Positions 1-8,541 of a stretch of 64,000 bases of DNA are shown here, piece after piece. The stretch lies in assembly GCF_000014005.1 (NCBI RefSeq), contig NC_008009.1, forward strand, positions 3,534,001-3,598,000. The letters run 5' to 3'. A program made the translations under genes and the position numbers. The stretch is from Candidatus Koribacter versatilis Ellin345. Its GTDB lineage: Bacteria; Acidobacteriota; Terriglobia; Terriglobales; Acidobacteriaceae. Within the stretch, counting starts at the first letter, position 1, and every line of letters begins with the position of its first letter. Below the pieces are notes generated by a model, which was given only the letters and a program-made list of their open reading frames with translations, was not told the origin of the DNA and did no database searches.

Positions 1-1
1 C

Positions 2-496
2 GAGCTCTCGAAAGGGATGATTACCCAATTGCACCTGTCGGTCGTGATGGCGATTAACGCGAAATTGCTGGTGCTGGACGAGCCGACATTGGGACTCGAC
101 ATCCTGTTTCGAAAACAGTTTTACGAATCGCTGCTCAACGACTACTTCGATGGAAGCCGCACGATCATCGTGACGACCCACCAGGTGGAAGAGATTGAGA
201 ACATTCTTACCGATGTGATCTTCATGGACCGCGGACGGCTGGTCTTCAATCGAAGCCTTGACGAGATCGAATCGCGTTACGTGGAGCTTACGGCCAAGCC
301 GGAAAACGTGGTTGCCGCCAGGGCGCTGAGACCGGTGTATGAGCGATCGTCCCTTGGTCGCACGGTTCTGCTGTTCGATGGGGTGGATCGGGCACAACTT
401 GCCGGATGGGGTTCGACACGGACGCCGAACCTGGCAGACCTTTTCGTCGCCATCATGGACAGTTCGCAAACCGGGGCACGGGGAGGCCTGCAATGA
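2..496 (+). CDS. ABC transporter ATP-binding protein, C-terminal part (cut by window edge)
   Basis: This is the tail of an ABC-type ATPase whose 5' end lies left of the window. The visible reading frame opens with the ABC signature (residues LSKGM, from nt 5). It is followed by Walker B and the D-loop (LLVLDEPTLGLD, nt 65-100) and the H-loop histidine in TTHQ (around nt 179). The last 80 or so residues are the usual poorly conserved tail of drug/antibiotic-type exporters. The stop overlaps the start of the next gene by 4 nt (ATGA at 493-496), so the two are co-translated. The protein is expected to energise the downstream ABC-2 permease at the cytoplasmic face. The substrate cannot be read from the sequence. 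Walker A is outside the window. Confidence 0.93.
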   Translation, partial: ELSKGMITQLHLSVVMAINAKLLVLDEPTLGLDILFRKQFYESLLNDYFDGSRTIIVTTHQVEEIENILTDVIFMDRGRLVFNRSLDEIESRYVELTAKPENVVAARALRPVYERSSLGRTVLLFDGVDRAQLAGWGSTRTPNLADLFVAIMDSSQTGARGGLQ

Positions 497-1419
497 ACGC
501 TTCTTCGAACTTGATGATGGAGTCTCAAGTCACCACAACGAGCCCGCCCGCGGCGCAGATATCGGCGATGCGTCGGTTCGTATGGTGCGTGCGACGCGAA
601 CTTTGGGAGAACCGTTCCATCTATCTTGCGCCGCTCGCGATCGGCGGGGTGGTGCTGACTGGTTTTGCGATTTCGTTGTTGCGGTTGCCAGATAAAGTCC
701 GGGCTCTCTCGGCCGGCGACCCGATGAGACTGCGCGCCGTAGTCGAACAGCCGTTCCTGTTCGCTGCGCTGATCCTGATGATGGTCGATATGGTGGTCGC
801 GGCGTTTTATTGTCTCGATGCACTGTACGGGGAGCGGCGAGATCGCAGCATCCTGTTCTGGAAATCGCTGCCGGTCTCTGACCTGATGACTGTGCTCGCG
901 AAGGCGAGCATCCCGATCCTGGTGCTCCCGTTGGTGAGCTTCGCGGTCACGGTAGCAACGCAGATCATCATGCTGATTGTGGGCAGCGTGGTATTTGCCG
1001 CACATGGGATGAGTGCCTCGGTGCTGTGGACGCACGTACCAGTACTGCAGACCGCAGGCATTCACTTCTATCACCTGGTGGTGTACCACGGCTTGTGGTA
1101 TGCGCCATTCTATGGCTGGCTGTTATTGGTATCGGCGTGGTCGAAGCGAACACCGCTGCTGTGGGCCGTGTTACCAGCGGTCGCGGTCGTGGTAATCGAG
1201 AAGATTGCCTTCAACACATCGTATTTTGGCGGGCTACTGTTGCAACGTCTTGGAGGATCATCGCAAAGTGGCGGCGGCAACGGCATGACCATGGACATGC
1301 TTACACCGCACCACGCCGGTCAATTCCTGGTCAGCCCGGGGCTTTGGTTTGGGTTCGTACTTACGGCTGGGTTCCTGCTCGCCGCTGCGCGCCTGCGTCG
1401 CTGGCGTGGAGCCGTGTAA
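493..1419 (+). CDS. ABC-2 type transporter permease
   Basis: A 308-residue membrane protein, starting at the ATG that overlaps the ATPase stop. After a hydrophilic N-terminus of about 40 residues comes a first membrane segment (YLAPLAIGGVVLTGFAISLL), a soluble loop, and then about five further hydrophobic segments ending near the C-terminus (GLWFGFVLTAGFLLAAARL). The topology and the RRELWENR-type amphipathic start are typical of ABC-2 permeases of exporter systems. With the preceding ATPase it should form a half-transporter-based exporter. An in-frame upstream ATG at 406 exists but would lie deep within the ATPase gene, so 493 is preferred. The substrate is unknown. Confidence 0.9.
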   Translation: MNASSNLMMESQVTTTSPPAAQISAMRRFVWCVRRELWENRSIYLAPLAIGGVVLTGFAISLLRLPDKVRALSAGDPMRLRAVVEQPFLFAALILMMVDMVVAAFYCLDALYGERRDRSILFWKSLPVSDLMTVLAKASIPILVLPLVSFAVTVATQIIMLIVGSVVFAAHGMSASVLWTHVPVLQTAGIHFYHLVVYHGLWYAPFYGWLLLVSAWSKRTPLLWAVLPAVAVVVIEKIAFNTSYFGGLLLQRLGGSSQSGGGNGMTMDMLTPHHAGQFLVSPGLWFGFVLTAGFLLAAARLRRWRGAV

Positions 1420-1423
1420 TTGC

Positions 1424-1460
1424 GGGCTCACTATCACGTGCCGGCAAGAGCCCACGTTTT
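1424..1460. terminator. Possible terminator between convergent genes
   Basis: A 6-bp inverted repeat (GGGCTC at 1424-1429, GAGCCC at 1448-1453) with an 18-nt loop is followed by ACGTTTT. It sits between the ABC permease stop and the convergent GAF gene stop. The stem is short, so this is only a candidate. Confidence 0.3.
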
Positions 1461-2424
1461 ATTGCGAGGGGGACAGTGAAGCTTCGGGACGTTTGCGCAT
1501 CAGCACCTTGCTGCCCTGGTCTGCATATTCGACCGTATCCATTAATTTGTTGATGAGGAAAACGCCGCGGCCGCTGCCGCGGAACAAGCCTTCGCCCTCC
1601 AAAGGGTTCGGCACGGCTTTGACGTCGAACCCGGGGCCCGGGTCCTTGATCACTACGACCAATTCACCGGAGTCGTCGAAGGTGACGCAGCACTGCACGT
1701 GCTTGCTGCGATCGTTGTTGCAACCATAGCGGATGGCGTTGATGAGGGCCTCGTCGAGCGCGAGTTGAACGTCGGCGATTTCGCTTTGCGTCCATCGTTT
1801 GTTATTGAGGAGTTCTACGACCCCGGCGCTGATTTTCTTCATGTCTTCGGGATCGGCGGGGATCACGATGTTCATCTGGCAGGTGGAGCAATAGGGGATC
1901 ATCGCGCTGAGGTTCTCGATGCCTTCGAGCGCGACCCGAAGTTCCTCGAGATTGCGGCGCAGTTCGAGCTGGGCCGCGACCTGGCGTTCCAACGCTGTGA
2001 GCGCATTCTTTTGTTCAGGCGTCAGGGTGCGTGGGACGTAGTCGATTACACAGAGAGTTCCCAGGGCATAACCATCGCGAGAAGCAAGAGGAGCTCCAGC
2101 ATAAAAACGGATGTGAGGCTCACCTTTCACGACAGGATTGTCGCGGAAGCGAGGATCGAGGGTGGCATCGGGCACGGTGAAGACGCCCTTTTGCTCGATG
2201 GCGTGCGAGCAGAAAGAGATACTGCGCGCGGTCTCCTGTACGTCGATGCCGATGCGGGACTTGAACCACTGGCGATCTTCGTCTACCAGGGTGATGAGCG
2301 CTATGGGAGTTTCGCAGATGTGGGAGGCGATGAGGGCGAGATCGTCGAATGCCTGCTCGGGCTGGGTGTCGAGGATTTTGTACTGACGCAGCGCTTTCAG
2401 CCGTTCGGATTCGTTGCTGGGCAC
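1459..2424 (-). CDS. GAF domain protein with anti-sigma-factor-type ATPase domain
   Basis: A 321-residue cytoplasmic protein. Residues about 10-165 form a GAF sensor domain, including the stretch around SICSHAIEQKGVFTVPDATLDPRF that is typical of GAF domains preceding output modules. A short linker with a CxxC pair (PYCSTC) follows. Residues about 200-315 are a HATPase_c domain of the RsbW/SpoIIAB kind: N-box LALDEALINAIRYG, G1 DPGPGFD, G2 GRGVFLINKL. It has no phospho-acceptor histidine domain. The likely role is a GAF-sensed serine kinase or anti-sigma factor, though no anti-anti-sigma partner is adjacent. The start is GTG at 2424, because AAGGAGG lies 4 nt upstream in the transcript. A longer ATG start at 2463 lacks such a site. 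Confidence 0.85.
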   Translation of the reverse strand: MPSNESERLKALRQYKILDTQPEQAFDDLALIASHICETPIALITLVDEDRQWFKSRIGIDVQETARSISFCSHAIEQKGVFTVPDATLDPRFRDNPVVKGEPHIRFYAGAPLASRDGYALGTLCVIDYVPRTLTPEQKNALTALERQVAAQLELRRNLEELRVALEGIENLSAMIPYCSTCQMNIVIPADPEDMKKISAGVVELLNNKRWTQSEIADVQLALDEALINAIRYGCNNDRSKHVQCCVTFDDSGELVVVIKDPGPGFDVKAVPNPLEGEGLFRGSGRGVFLINKLMDTVEYADQGSKVLMRKRPEASLSPSQ

Positions 2425-2500
2425 GATTCCTCCTTGCACATGCGAGTGAGCAATATACCGCAACTCCCTTTACGGATGGCGACGTTTCGGCGAAGATGCC

Positions 2501-3307
2501 ATGGCCGTAAATTTCGATACAACGCCGATGACCGCACGAACGACACTCGCCGCCGAACTCCTTGCTGAATTTTTGGGGACGCTGGTCCTGATTCTGTTTG
2601 GGACTGGCGTCGTCGCCATGGTGCAGCTGTTCCCTTCTGCACACCCCGGAGAAACCATTAACGGCGGCTATACCAACATTACGATCGGCTGGGGGCTGGC
2701 GGTCACGATGGGGATGTACATCGCGGCGCGGGTTTCCGGCGCGCACTTGAACCCGGCGGTGACGCTGGCGCTGGCAGTGTTCCGCGGATTTCCCTGGCGC
2801 AAGGTAGTTCCCTACTCTCTGGTGCAAACGGCGGGAGCGTTCGTAGCCGCGGCGATCGTCTACCTGAACTATCTGCCGGCATTTCACAAAGTCGATCCGG
2901 GGCTGGCGCGCACGGCGGGCGTGTTCACTACGTTTCCGGCGTTCGGAGAGATTCCCTTGGCGGGGTTCCTGGATCAATTGATCGGCACAGCGTTGCTGCT
3001 GCTGATGATCTTTGCGATCACCGATGAGCGGAACATGCCGCCGCAATCTAACCTGACGCCGCTGATGATCGGGCTCGTGGTGGTGGCGATTGGCATGAGC
3101 TTTGGAGCGATGCACGGGTATGCGATCAATCCGGCGCGCGACTTTGGACCGCGGCTGTTCACAGTAGTCGCGGGATTCCGGCAGAACGGAATTACCGATG
3201 GAAGCAGGGTGTGGTGGATTCCGATTGTCGCGCCGCTGCTTGGCGGGGTGATTGGGGCTGCGATTTACGATTTCGGTGTCAGGCCGTTTCTACCTTCCTC
3301 GAAATAA
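2501..3307 (+). CDS. glpF: Glycerol uptake facilitator / aquaglyceroporin
   Basis: A 268-residue MIP-family channel in the inner membrane. Both half-helix NPA motifs are present: HLNPAV at residues 83-88 and [10 protein letters not shown] from about 209. The aspartate directly after the second NPAR (D214) is the residue that separates glycerol facilitators from pure water channels, so glycerol passage is expected. Six hydrophobic segments are visible. The gene lies 14 nt before the glycerol kinase start, so import and phosphorylation are coupled. No glpD or glpR is in the window. The start could also be the ATG at 2528. The region upstream is shared with the divergent GAF gene. Confidence 0.95.
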   Translation: MAVNFDTTPMTARTTLAAELLAEFLGTLVLILFGTGVVAMVQLFPSAHPGETINGGYTNITIGWGLAVTMGMYIAARVSGAHLNPAVTLALAVFRGFPWRKVVPYSLVQTAGAFVAAAIVYLNYLPAFHKVDPGLARTAGVFTTFPAFGEIPLAGFLDQLIGTALLLLMIFAITDERNMPPQSNLTPLMIGLVVVAIGMSFGAMHGYAINPARDFGPRLFTVVAGFRQNGITDGSRVWWIPIVAPLLGGVIGAAIYDFGVRPFLPSSK

Positions 3308-3321
3308 TTTCGGAGGTGCGT

Positions 3322-4812
3322 TTGCCATACATCCTTGCTCTCGACCAGGGGACCACGAGTTCGCGCGCCATTGTGTTCGATCAGGATGGAGTGGTGCGTT
3401 CGGTGGCGCAGCGCGAGTTCACGCAGATCTTTCCGCAAGCAGGATGGGTGGAGCACGACCCGGAAGAAATTTGGGCGTCGCAGATCAGCGTGGCAGTGGA
3501 GGCGCTGAGCCGGGCGGAACTTCGCTCGCGTCACGTGGCGGCGATCGCCATTACTAACCAGCGCGAGACTGCCGTGGTGTGGGACCGCGAAACCGGGAGG
3601 CCCGTTTATAACGCGATTGTTTGGCAGGACCGGCGGACGGCCGGATTCTGCGATCAGCTGAAAGCCGCGGGGCACGAGGAGTTTGTGCAGCAACGCACTG
3701 GGCTGCTCATTGACTCTTACTTTTCGGGGAGCAAGGTACGGTGGATTCTCGACAACGTTCCGCAAGCAAGAAGCCTGGCGGAGCGCGGACGGCTGGCGTT
3801 CGGCACCGTAGACAGCTGGCTGATCTGGAAGCTGACGAGCGGGAAGCTACACATCACCGACGTGAGCAATGCTTCGCGAACGATGCTGTTTAACATTCAC
3901 ACCTGCCAATGGGACGAGGAACTGCTGAGGCTGCTGGAGATTCCGGCATCGATGCTGCCGGAGGTGCGGTCGTCGAGCGAAGTGTATGGGACGGTGCAGA
4001 CGAGCCTGGGGCTGGAATCGATTCCGATTGCGGGGATTGCGGGCGATCAGCAGGCATCATTGTTTGGACAGAGATGCACTTCCCCGGGGATGGCGAAGAA
4101 CACGTACGGGACCGGCTGCTTCATGCTGCAGAACACGGGCGAACGCGCGGTGCCGACGTCGAACCGGCTGGTGACGACCGTGGCGTGGAAGATTGGCGAC
4201 GTTGTGGAGTATGCGCTTGAGGGCAGCGTGTTCATCGGCGGCGCGGTAGTGCAGTGGCTGCGCGATGGATTGCGGCTGGTGCGGAGTTCTGGCGAATTCC
4301 AGGAGCTGGCGAATTCCGTGAAGGACAATGGTGGCGTTTACGTGGTGCCGGCGTTTGTCGGACTCGGTGCGCCGCACTGGGACCAGTATGCGCGGGGCGG
4401 GATTTTCGGAATTACGCGCGGGACAACCGACGGACATGTCGCGCGCGCGGCGCTGGAGAGTATTGCGTACCAGGTGGCCGACCTGTTGGACGCGATGCAG
4501 CGCGATACCGGTGTGCCACTGCCGGAGCTTCGCGTGGATGGTGGAGCGGCAGCGAACGAGACGCTGTTGCAGTTCCAGGCGGACATTATGGGGGTGCCGG
4601 TGGTTCGGCCGTCGGTGACGGAAACGACCGCGCTGGGTGCGGCTTTTCTCGCGGGCATCGCGGTGGGATTGTGGAGCGATCCTCAGGTCATCGCGAAGAT
4701 GCCAGTGGAACAAAAACGGTTCGAGCCTCGCATGGGGAGTGCGGAAGCGCTGGCGCTGCGACACCAGTGGGAGAAGGCGCTGTCGAGGGTTAAGGGATGG
4801 GAAGAAGCGTAG
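3322..4812 (+). CDS. glpK: Glycerol kinase
   Basis: A 496-residue FGGY-family kinase that converts glycerol plus ATP to sn-glycerol 3-phosphate. The N-terminal phosphate-binding loop is [13 protein letters not shown]. The substrate-binding stretch [10 protein letters not shown] and the ATPase motif [17 protein letters not shown]-like segment near residue 410 are in place, and the length matches the E. coli enzyme (about 500). The start is TTG at 3322, preceded by CGGAGG at 3311-3316. Upstream in-frame ATG codons would run into glpF. The gene is in an operon with glpF. Confidence 0.96.
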   Translation: MPYILALDQGTTSSRAIVFDQDGVVRSVAQREFTQIFPQAGWVEHDPEEIWASQISVAVEALSRAELRSRHVAAIAITNQRETAVVWDRETGRPVYNAIVWQDRRTAGFCDQLKAAGHEEFVQQRTGLLIDSYFSGSKVRWILDNVPQARSLAERGRLAFGTVDSWLIWKLTSGKLHITDVSNASRTMLFNIHTCQWDEELLRLLEIPASMLPEVRSSSEVYGTVQTSLGLESIPIAGIAGDQQASLFGQRCTSPGMAKNTYGTGCFMLQNTGERAVPTSNRLVTTVAWKIGDVVEYALEGSVFIGGAVVQWLRDGLRLVRSSGEFQELANSVKDNGGVYVVPAFVGLGAPHWDQYARGGIFGITRGTTDGHVARAALESIAYQVADLLDAMQRDTGVPLPELRVDGGAAANETLLQFQADIMGVPVVRPSVTETTALGAAFLAGIAVGLWSDPQVIAKMPVEQKRFEPRMGSAEALALRHQWEKALSRVKGWEEA

Positions 4813-4852
4813 GAGCTTGAGGAGTTCGTGTTCTCACGTCTCGTAATCCCAC

Positions 4853-4871
4853 GTCTCGAAAAACGCGAGAC
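4853..4871. terminator. Small hairpin between glpK and the pilin gene
   Basis: GTCTCG (4853-4858) pairs with CGAGAC (4866-4871) in the gap between convergent genes. A second copy of CACGTCTCG lies just upstream. There is no clear T-tract on either strand, so a terminator role is weakly supported. Confidence 0.25.
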
Positions 4872-4906
4872 ATGGGGCACCCGACGTTTCTGGCGCGGCA
4901 TGCTTT

Positions 4907-5398
4907 CTATTGCAGCGCGTTGTCGTTCGAGGTTGCTGAGCCGGTTTGGTTGTAGCGAATGACTCCGGTTTCGTCGCTGTAGAATCCGCGCTGACCGGTG
5001 GAACCGACCGTGATTGGGCTCGCGGCAATGGAGTAGAGCGACTGCGGAGTGGCGGCGGCGGCGCCGCTGAGGACGAACGTGTAACCGCTCTTAGTGCCAG
5101 CACCGAGAACGTTGTCGATGAGACAGGCGCGCGTGGAAGTCGCGCGGCGGCTACCGGTATCGCAGATACGCGTGGGGCCCGCAAGGTTTGTGAGGGTCAG
5201 GGTGAAACCGACGTCGGGATAGGCGGAGGAGTAAGTCATTTCCGCGGTGTTGATGGTGCGGAGTGAGCCGACGGCCGATGCTTCGTTCGCCGCCATGCGG
5301 GACCGCAACAAATTTGGGATTGCGATCGCGGCGATGATCAGGATGATCGCCACCACAATCAGCAGTTCAATTAGCGAGAAACCTTTTTCTGCCGCCAT
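4907..5398 (-). CDS. Type IV pilin-like prepilin (class III signal peptide)
   Basis: A 163-residue prepilin. The leader is six residues long, MAAEKG, with cleavage and N-methylation expected between G6 and F7. The mature start FSLIELL carries the canonical Glu5, followed by a hydrophobic helix (IVVAIILIIAAIAIPNLL) and the RMAANEASAVGSLRTINTAEMTY stretch common to acidobacterial and deltaproteobacterial PilA-like proteins. Two cysteines in the globular part (CDTG and ACLID) could form a disulfide. No pilus assembly genes are adjacent, so it is an orphan pilin or pseudopilin exported by machinery encoded elsewhere. Confidence 0.9.
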   Translation of the reverse strand: MAAEKGFSLIELLIVVAIILIIAAIAIPNLLRSRMAANEASAVGSLRTINTAEMTYSSAYPDVGFTLTLTNLAGPTRICDTGSRRATSTRACLIDNVLGAGTKSGYTFVLSGAAAATPQSLYSIAASPITVGSTGQRGFYSDETGVIRYNQTGSATSNDNALQ

Positions 5399-5534
5399 CT
5401 CGAATTCACCTTGCGAATTCTGGGGAGATAAGCGGGACTGTCTACGAACTGCGGGAACGTTAGCCCAGTGGCACGGAAGTGGGAAGATGACGGAAGTAAT
5501 GTCAGGGGCATTCCTGTTGGACTTGGCGGAACAG

Positions 5535-5573
5535 CAGATCCTTCTCGCTGCGCTCCTCAGGATGACAGGAGAG
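5535..5573. repeat. Intergenic repeat, family A, copy 1 (degenerate)
   Basis: The stretch contains GATCCTT, CTGCGCTCC and TCAGGATGACAGGAG. It shares its flanks with the copies near 8.33, 8.46 and 11.82 kb. It lies in the gap 5399-5791, which holds no credible gene. Confidence 0.6.
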
Positions 5574-5612
5574 GGCGGTGTGAGGGATGGAGTAGTGCGG
5601 GCTGGTTGCGCA

Positions 5613-5787
5613 GCAGGGGCTAAAGCCCCGTTTCAAAAGGCGATTTTCGGAGCGACTGAAGTCGTGCCCTGATACAAACTCGCCTCGATACGAGTTTTTC
5701 AGCAGTCTGTGAGGTCGTGCCCCGATACAAAACCTTTCGAAACGAGTTTTCCCAGCAGTCTATGAAGTCGTGCCCTGATACGAGGCG
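5613..5787. repeat. Intergenic repeat, family B, with three ~53-bp tandem units
   Basis: The element opens with the hairpin GGGGCTAAAGCCCC (5616-5629). Three tandem copies of a ~53-bp unit follow, marked by GAAGTCGTGCCCTGATAC at 5658, 5711 (GAGGTCGTGCCCCGATAC) and 5764, spaced exactly 53 bp apart. The first unit contains CGAC-TGAA-GTCG and a second hairpin AAACTCG/CGAGTTT (5676-5697) followed by T residues. The GGGGCTAAAGCCCC start and the CCTGATACAA end recur at 11655-11719. Together with family A this fills the gap between the pilin and histidine kinase genes. Confidence 0.75.
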
Positions 5788-5791
5788 CGAA

Positions 5792-7549
5792 CTACGAAAC
5801 GGCGCTGGTTTTGTTGCTGCGGGCGGGCATGAACAGGAGTTGCTTGCGCGGGAGGATGAAGGAGAAGACGGCGCCGTGGTTGAGTTCGCTTTCGGCGCGG
5901 ATTTCGCCGCCGTGGGCGCGGACGATGTGTTTGGCGATGGCGAGGCCGAGGCCGGTGCCGCCGGATTGCACGGAGCGCGCTTTGTCGACCCGGTAGAAGC
6001 GTTCGAAGAGACGCGCCAAGTGCTCTGAGGGAATGCCGGGGCCGAAGTCGCGGATGTAGAAGAGGACGCGGTCTTCGACGTCGCGGGAGCCGAGGAGAAT
6101 TTTGCCGCCGGTGCCGCCGTACTTCACGGCGTTGTCGAGCAGATTGCTGAAGACCTGGCGAAGGGCGTCGCGGTCGACTTCGACTTCGCCTTGCGCGGTG
6201 TTCATCACCGAGAGCTCGATGCCCGCGCCGCGATGGTGGTCCTGGAAATTTAATTCCGCTTCCGCAAGGAGCTCGCCGGGAGTGACGGCGTGGAACTCCA
6301 TGCGCTGTTCCCCGCTTTCGACGCGGGCGAGAGTGAGGAGATCTTCGGTGAGCCGGTACATGCGCTGGGCGTTGCGGCGGATGATCTCCACGAATTCGCG
6401 GGCCGGATCATCTTCGCGGAAGGCCTCGCTCAAAGTTTCGGCATAGCCCTGGATGGAAGTCAGCGGCGTGCGCAATTCGTGCGAAACGTTGGCGATGAAG
6501 TCGCGGCGAGTCTTTTCAACGCGCTCGGTTTCGGTGAGGTCGTGGAGAACCGCCACTGCGCCGCCGCCGGGCATAGGCGCGGTGGTCGCAGTGAAGGTGC
6601 GTCCGGGCAGAAGAGTGCTCACGCGGGTCGAGGTGACACGGCGGCTCTCGAGTGCCTCCTGCACGCCGCGGAGGAACTCGGGGTCGCGGACGGTCTCGAT
6701 GATCTTGCCATTGCGTCGAATACCGGTGGGCAGCATGCGTTCCATGCGCTGATTCGCCCACATCAGGCGGCCATCGTTGGAGACGGCGATGACGGCTTCC
6801 TGCATGGAGTTGAGCAGGGCTTCGAGTTCCTGGCGACTGCTTTCAACTTGCGCGAATACTTCCTGCAACTGGCGAGCGGTCTTGTCGAGCGCGGTGGCGA
6901 CCTTGCCGATTTCGTCGGTGGAATCTTCAGCGATTCGCGCCGAGAGATCTCCGGCGGCGATGCGATCAGCGAAGTAGACGATGGCCTTGAGGCGTCGGCT
7001 GATGTTTTGGGTGGCAAATGATGCGAGCAGGAGCGCAAGCGCGGCGGCGAGCAGCGAACTCAGCAGCAGGGTGTGGCGAACTTGTCCGGTAATGGCATCG
7101 AGCGCGGAGAGCGGATAAGCGAGACGAACGGCGCCACCGGGAATGGGGGCTGCGGTGTAGAGAAAGTTGATGCCGAGAGTATGGCTACGGCGCGTGTTGG
7201 TGCCGATGTTGCCATGCAATGCGGCGACGAACTCAGGCCGCGTGGCGTGGTTCTCCATGTCGGCGGGGTTGGCGTCGGAGTCGGCCAGAACGAGGCCGTC
7301 GGAGGTGATGACGGTGGCACGAGCGTTGGCGGCCTTGGAGACTACGCGGGCGATCGACGGCAAGTCGGCATTGCGTTCAGCCTGGACGCGCAGCGCGAAG
7401 AGCTGCACTTTTTCGCGCAGCGAGGATTCGATTTCAGTTTGAAGAGAGTTGACCCAAGCGCGACGGATGGCAATATCGAGGGTCAGGGTGCAGGCGGCGA
7501 TAACGACGAGATAAGCAAAAAAGAGTTTGAGGAAAATCCTTCCTCTCAC
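5792..7549 (-). CDS. PhoR-type sensor histidine kinase
   Basis: A 585-residue membrane kinase. It has an N-terminal membrane segment (residues about 8-27), an extracytoplasmic sensor region to about 150, a second membrane segment (about 165-185), HAMP, a PAS domain (about 250-340), HisKA with the H-box FIANVSHELRTPL and HATPase_c with NLLDNAVKYG, DFGPGIP and GGTGLGLAIAKHI. The PAS-HisKA arrangement is that of PhoR. It starts with GTG overlapping the response regulator stop (GTGA), so the two are translationally coupled. No pst or phoU genes are nearby, so phosphate sensing is plausible but not shown by context. Confidence 0.93.
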   Translation of the reverse strand: MRGRIFLKLFFAYLVVIAACTLTLDIAIRRAWVNSLQTEIESSLREKVQLFALRVQAERNADLPSIARVVSKAANARATVITSDGLVLADSDANPADMENHATRPEFVAALHGNIGTNTRRSHTLGINFLYTAAPIPGGAVRLAYPLSALDAITGQVRHTLLLSSLLAAALALLLASFATQNISRRLKAIVYFADRIAAGDLSARIAEDSTDEIGKVATALDKTARQLQEVFAQVESSRQELEALLNSMQEAVIAVSNDGRLMWANQRMERMLPTGIRRNGKIIETVRDPEFLRGVQEALESRRVTSTRVSTLLPGRTFTATTAPMPGGGAVAVLHDLTETERVEKTRRDFIANVSHELRTPLTSIQGYAETLSEAFREDDPAREFVEIIRRNAQRMYRLTEDLLTLARVESGEQRMEFHAVTPGELLAEAELNFQDHHRGAGIELSVMNTAQGEVEVDRDALRQVFSNLLDNAVKYGGTGGKILLGSRDVEDRVLFYIRDFGPGIPSEHLARLFERFYRVDKARSVQSGGTGLGLAIAKHIVRAHGGEIRAESELNHGAVFSFILPRKQLLFMPARSNKTSAVS

Positions 7550-8238
7550 TTCGGTACCTCGAACCGATAGCCGGCCCCGCGCACCGTCTTCAAATAGCGG
7601 GGATCCTCGGGATTCTCCTCAATCTTCTCACGAATCCTTCGGACGTAAACGTCCACCGAACGCGGGGTGACGTAGTGGGTTTCGCGCCAGACGGCATCAA
7701 GGAGCTGGTCGCGGGTGAAGACGCGGCCGGGATGGCGCGCGAGGTACTCGAGCAGGCGGAATTCCGTGGCAGTGGTCGTAACCAGATTGCCACGAACCGT
7801 GAGCGTCATAGCGCCGTTATCAATGACGATGTCGCCGGCGGTAACGACGGCGGGCGGCAGTGGGCGCTCGAAGCGGCGAAGCACGGCCTTGATGCGGGCG
7901 ATGAGCTCGCGCGGGCTGAAGGGCTTAGCGATGTAGTCGTCGGCACCGAGATCGAGGCCGGCGATTTTATCGGCTTCCGATGTTTTGGCGGTGAGGAAGA
8001 TCACGGGAGTCATGGCAATGCTGCGGCTGTGGCGGATCTGGCGGCAGATTTCGAGGCCGTCCGCGCCGGGGACCATGATGTCCAGGAGAAAGAGATTAGG
8101 AGGCGTTTTTTCCGACTCGGGGATTACGCCGTTTCCCGTGAGAAATGTGCGAACTGCGAACCCTGCGCCTTCCAGGTGATAGCGCACCAGCCGAGCAATA
8201 TCGGCATCATCTTCGACGACAAAGACCGTTTGTTTCAC
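7546..8238 (-). CDS. OmpR/PhoB-family response regulator
   Basis: A 230-residue regulator. The receiver domain covers residues about 1-120, with the acidic pair in VEDDADI, phospho-acceptor Asp in LFLLDIMVPG, Thr in FLTAKT and Lys in YIAKPFSP. The winged-helix DNA-binding domain is C-terminal, with EFRLLEYLARHPGRVFTRDQLLDAVW and the recognition region RSVDVYVRRIREKI. It is the first gene of the pair with the PhoR-type kinase. The kinase should phosphorylate it, and it should then bind direct repeats in target promoters. No such repeats were identified in its own upstream region. Confidence 0.94.
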   Translation of the reverse strand: MKQTVFVVEDDADIARLVRYHLEGAGFAVRTFLTGNGVIPESEKTPPNLFLLDIMVPGADGLEICRQIRHSRSIAMTPVIFLTAKTSEADKIAGLDLGADDYIAKPFSPRELIARIKAVLRRFERPLPPAVVTAGDIVIDNGAMTLTVRGNLVTTTATEFRLLEYLARHPGRVFTRDQLLDAVWRETHYVTPRSVDVYVRRIREKIEENPEDPRYLKTVRGAGYRFEVPK

Positions 8239-8332
8239 GAGCTAATTGTAAACAAGAGGAGGCGGATTGCAGCCGTTTGAAAGCAGGGATTCATGGAGTT
8301 TTAACTTTGGATTGGGGGAAATGGCAGAACGC

Positions 8333-8372
8333 AGATCCTTCGTCGCTTCGCTCCTCAGGATGACAGGAGAGA
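8333..8372. repeat. Intergenic repeat, family A, copy 2
   Basis: CAGATCCTTCGTCGCTTCGC followed by TCCTCAGGATGACAGGAGAG. Same flanks as the copies at 5.54, 8.46 and 11.82 kb. The gap 8239-8541 between the response regulator and the FAD dehydrogenase holds this copy and the next, and no gene. Confidence 0.65.
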
Positions 8373-8460
8373 GTAGTGATTGTACGGGCAGGGGTGTGGA
8401 CTGGCCGCTCGGGGAACTTCTCCACGCGCATAACCCATGAGAGGGGTGACGGGATAGGGG

Positions 8461-8505
8461 TCCTTCGACTGCGCACGCTGCGCGTGCTCCGCTCAGGATG
8501 ACAGA
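8461..8505. repeat. Intergenic repeat, family A, copy 3 (intact hairpin core)
   Basis: The left flank is TCCTTCGACTGC and the right flank is TCCGCTCAGGATGACAG. Between them is a 6-bp stem GCACGC (8473-8478) / GCGTGC (8482-8487) with a 3-nt loop. The flanks match copy 4 at 11823-11877, but the stem sequence is different. Confidence 0.7.
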
Positions 8506-8541
8506 GGTTGTTAATCAACTCTCCACAATCAACGCTCCACC

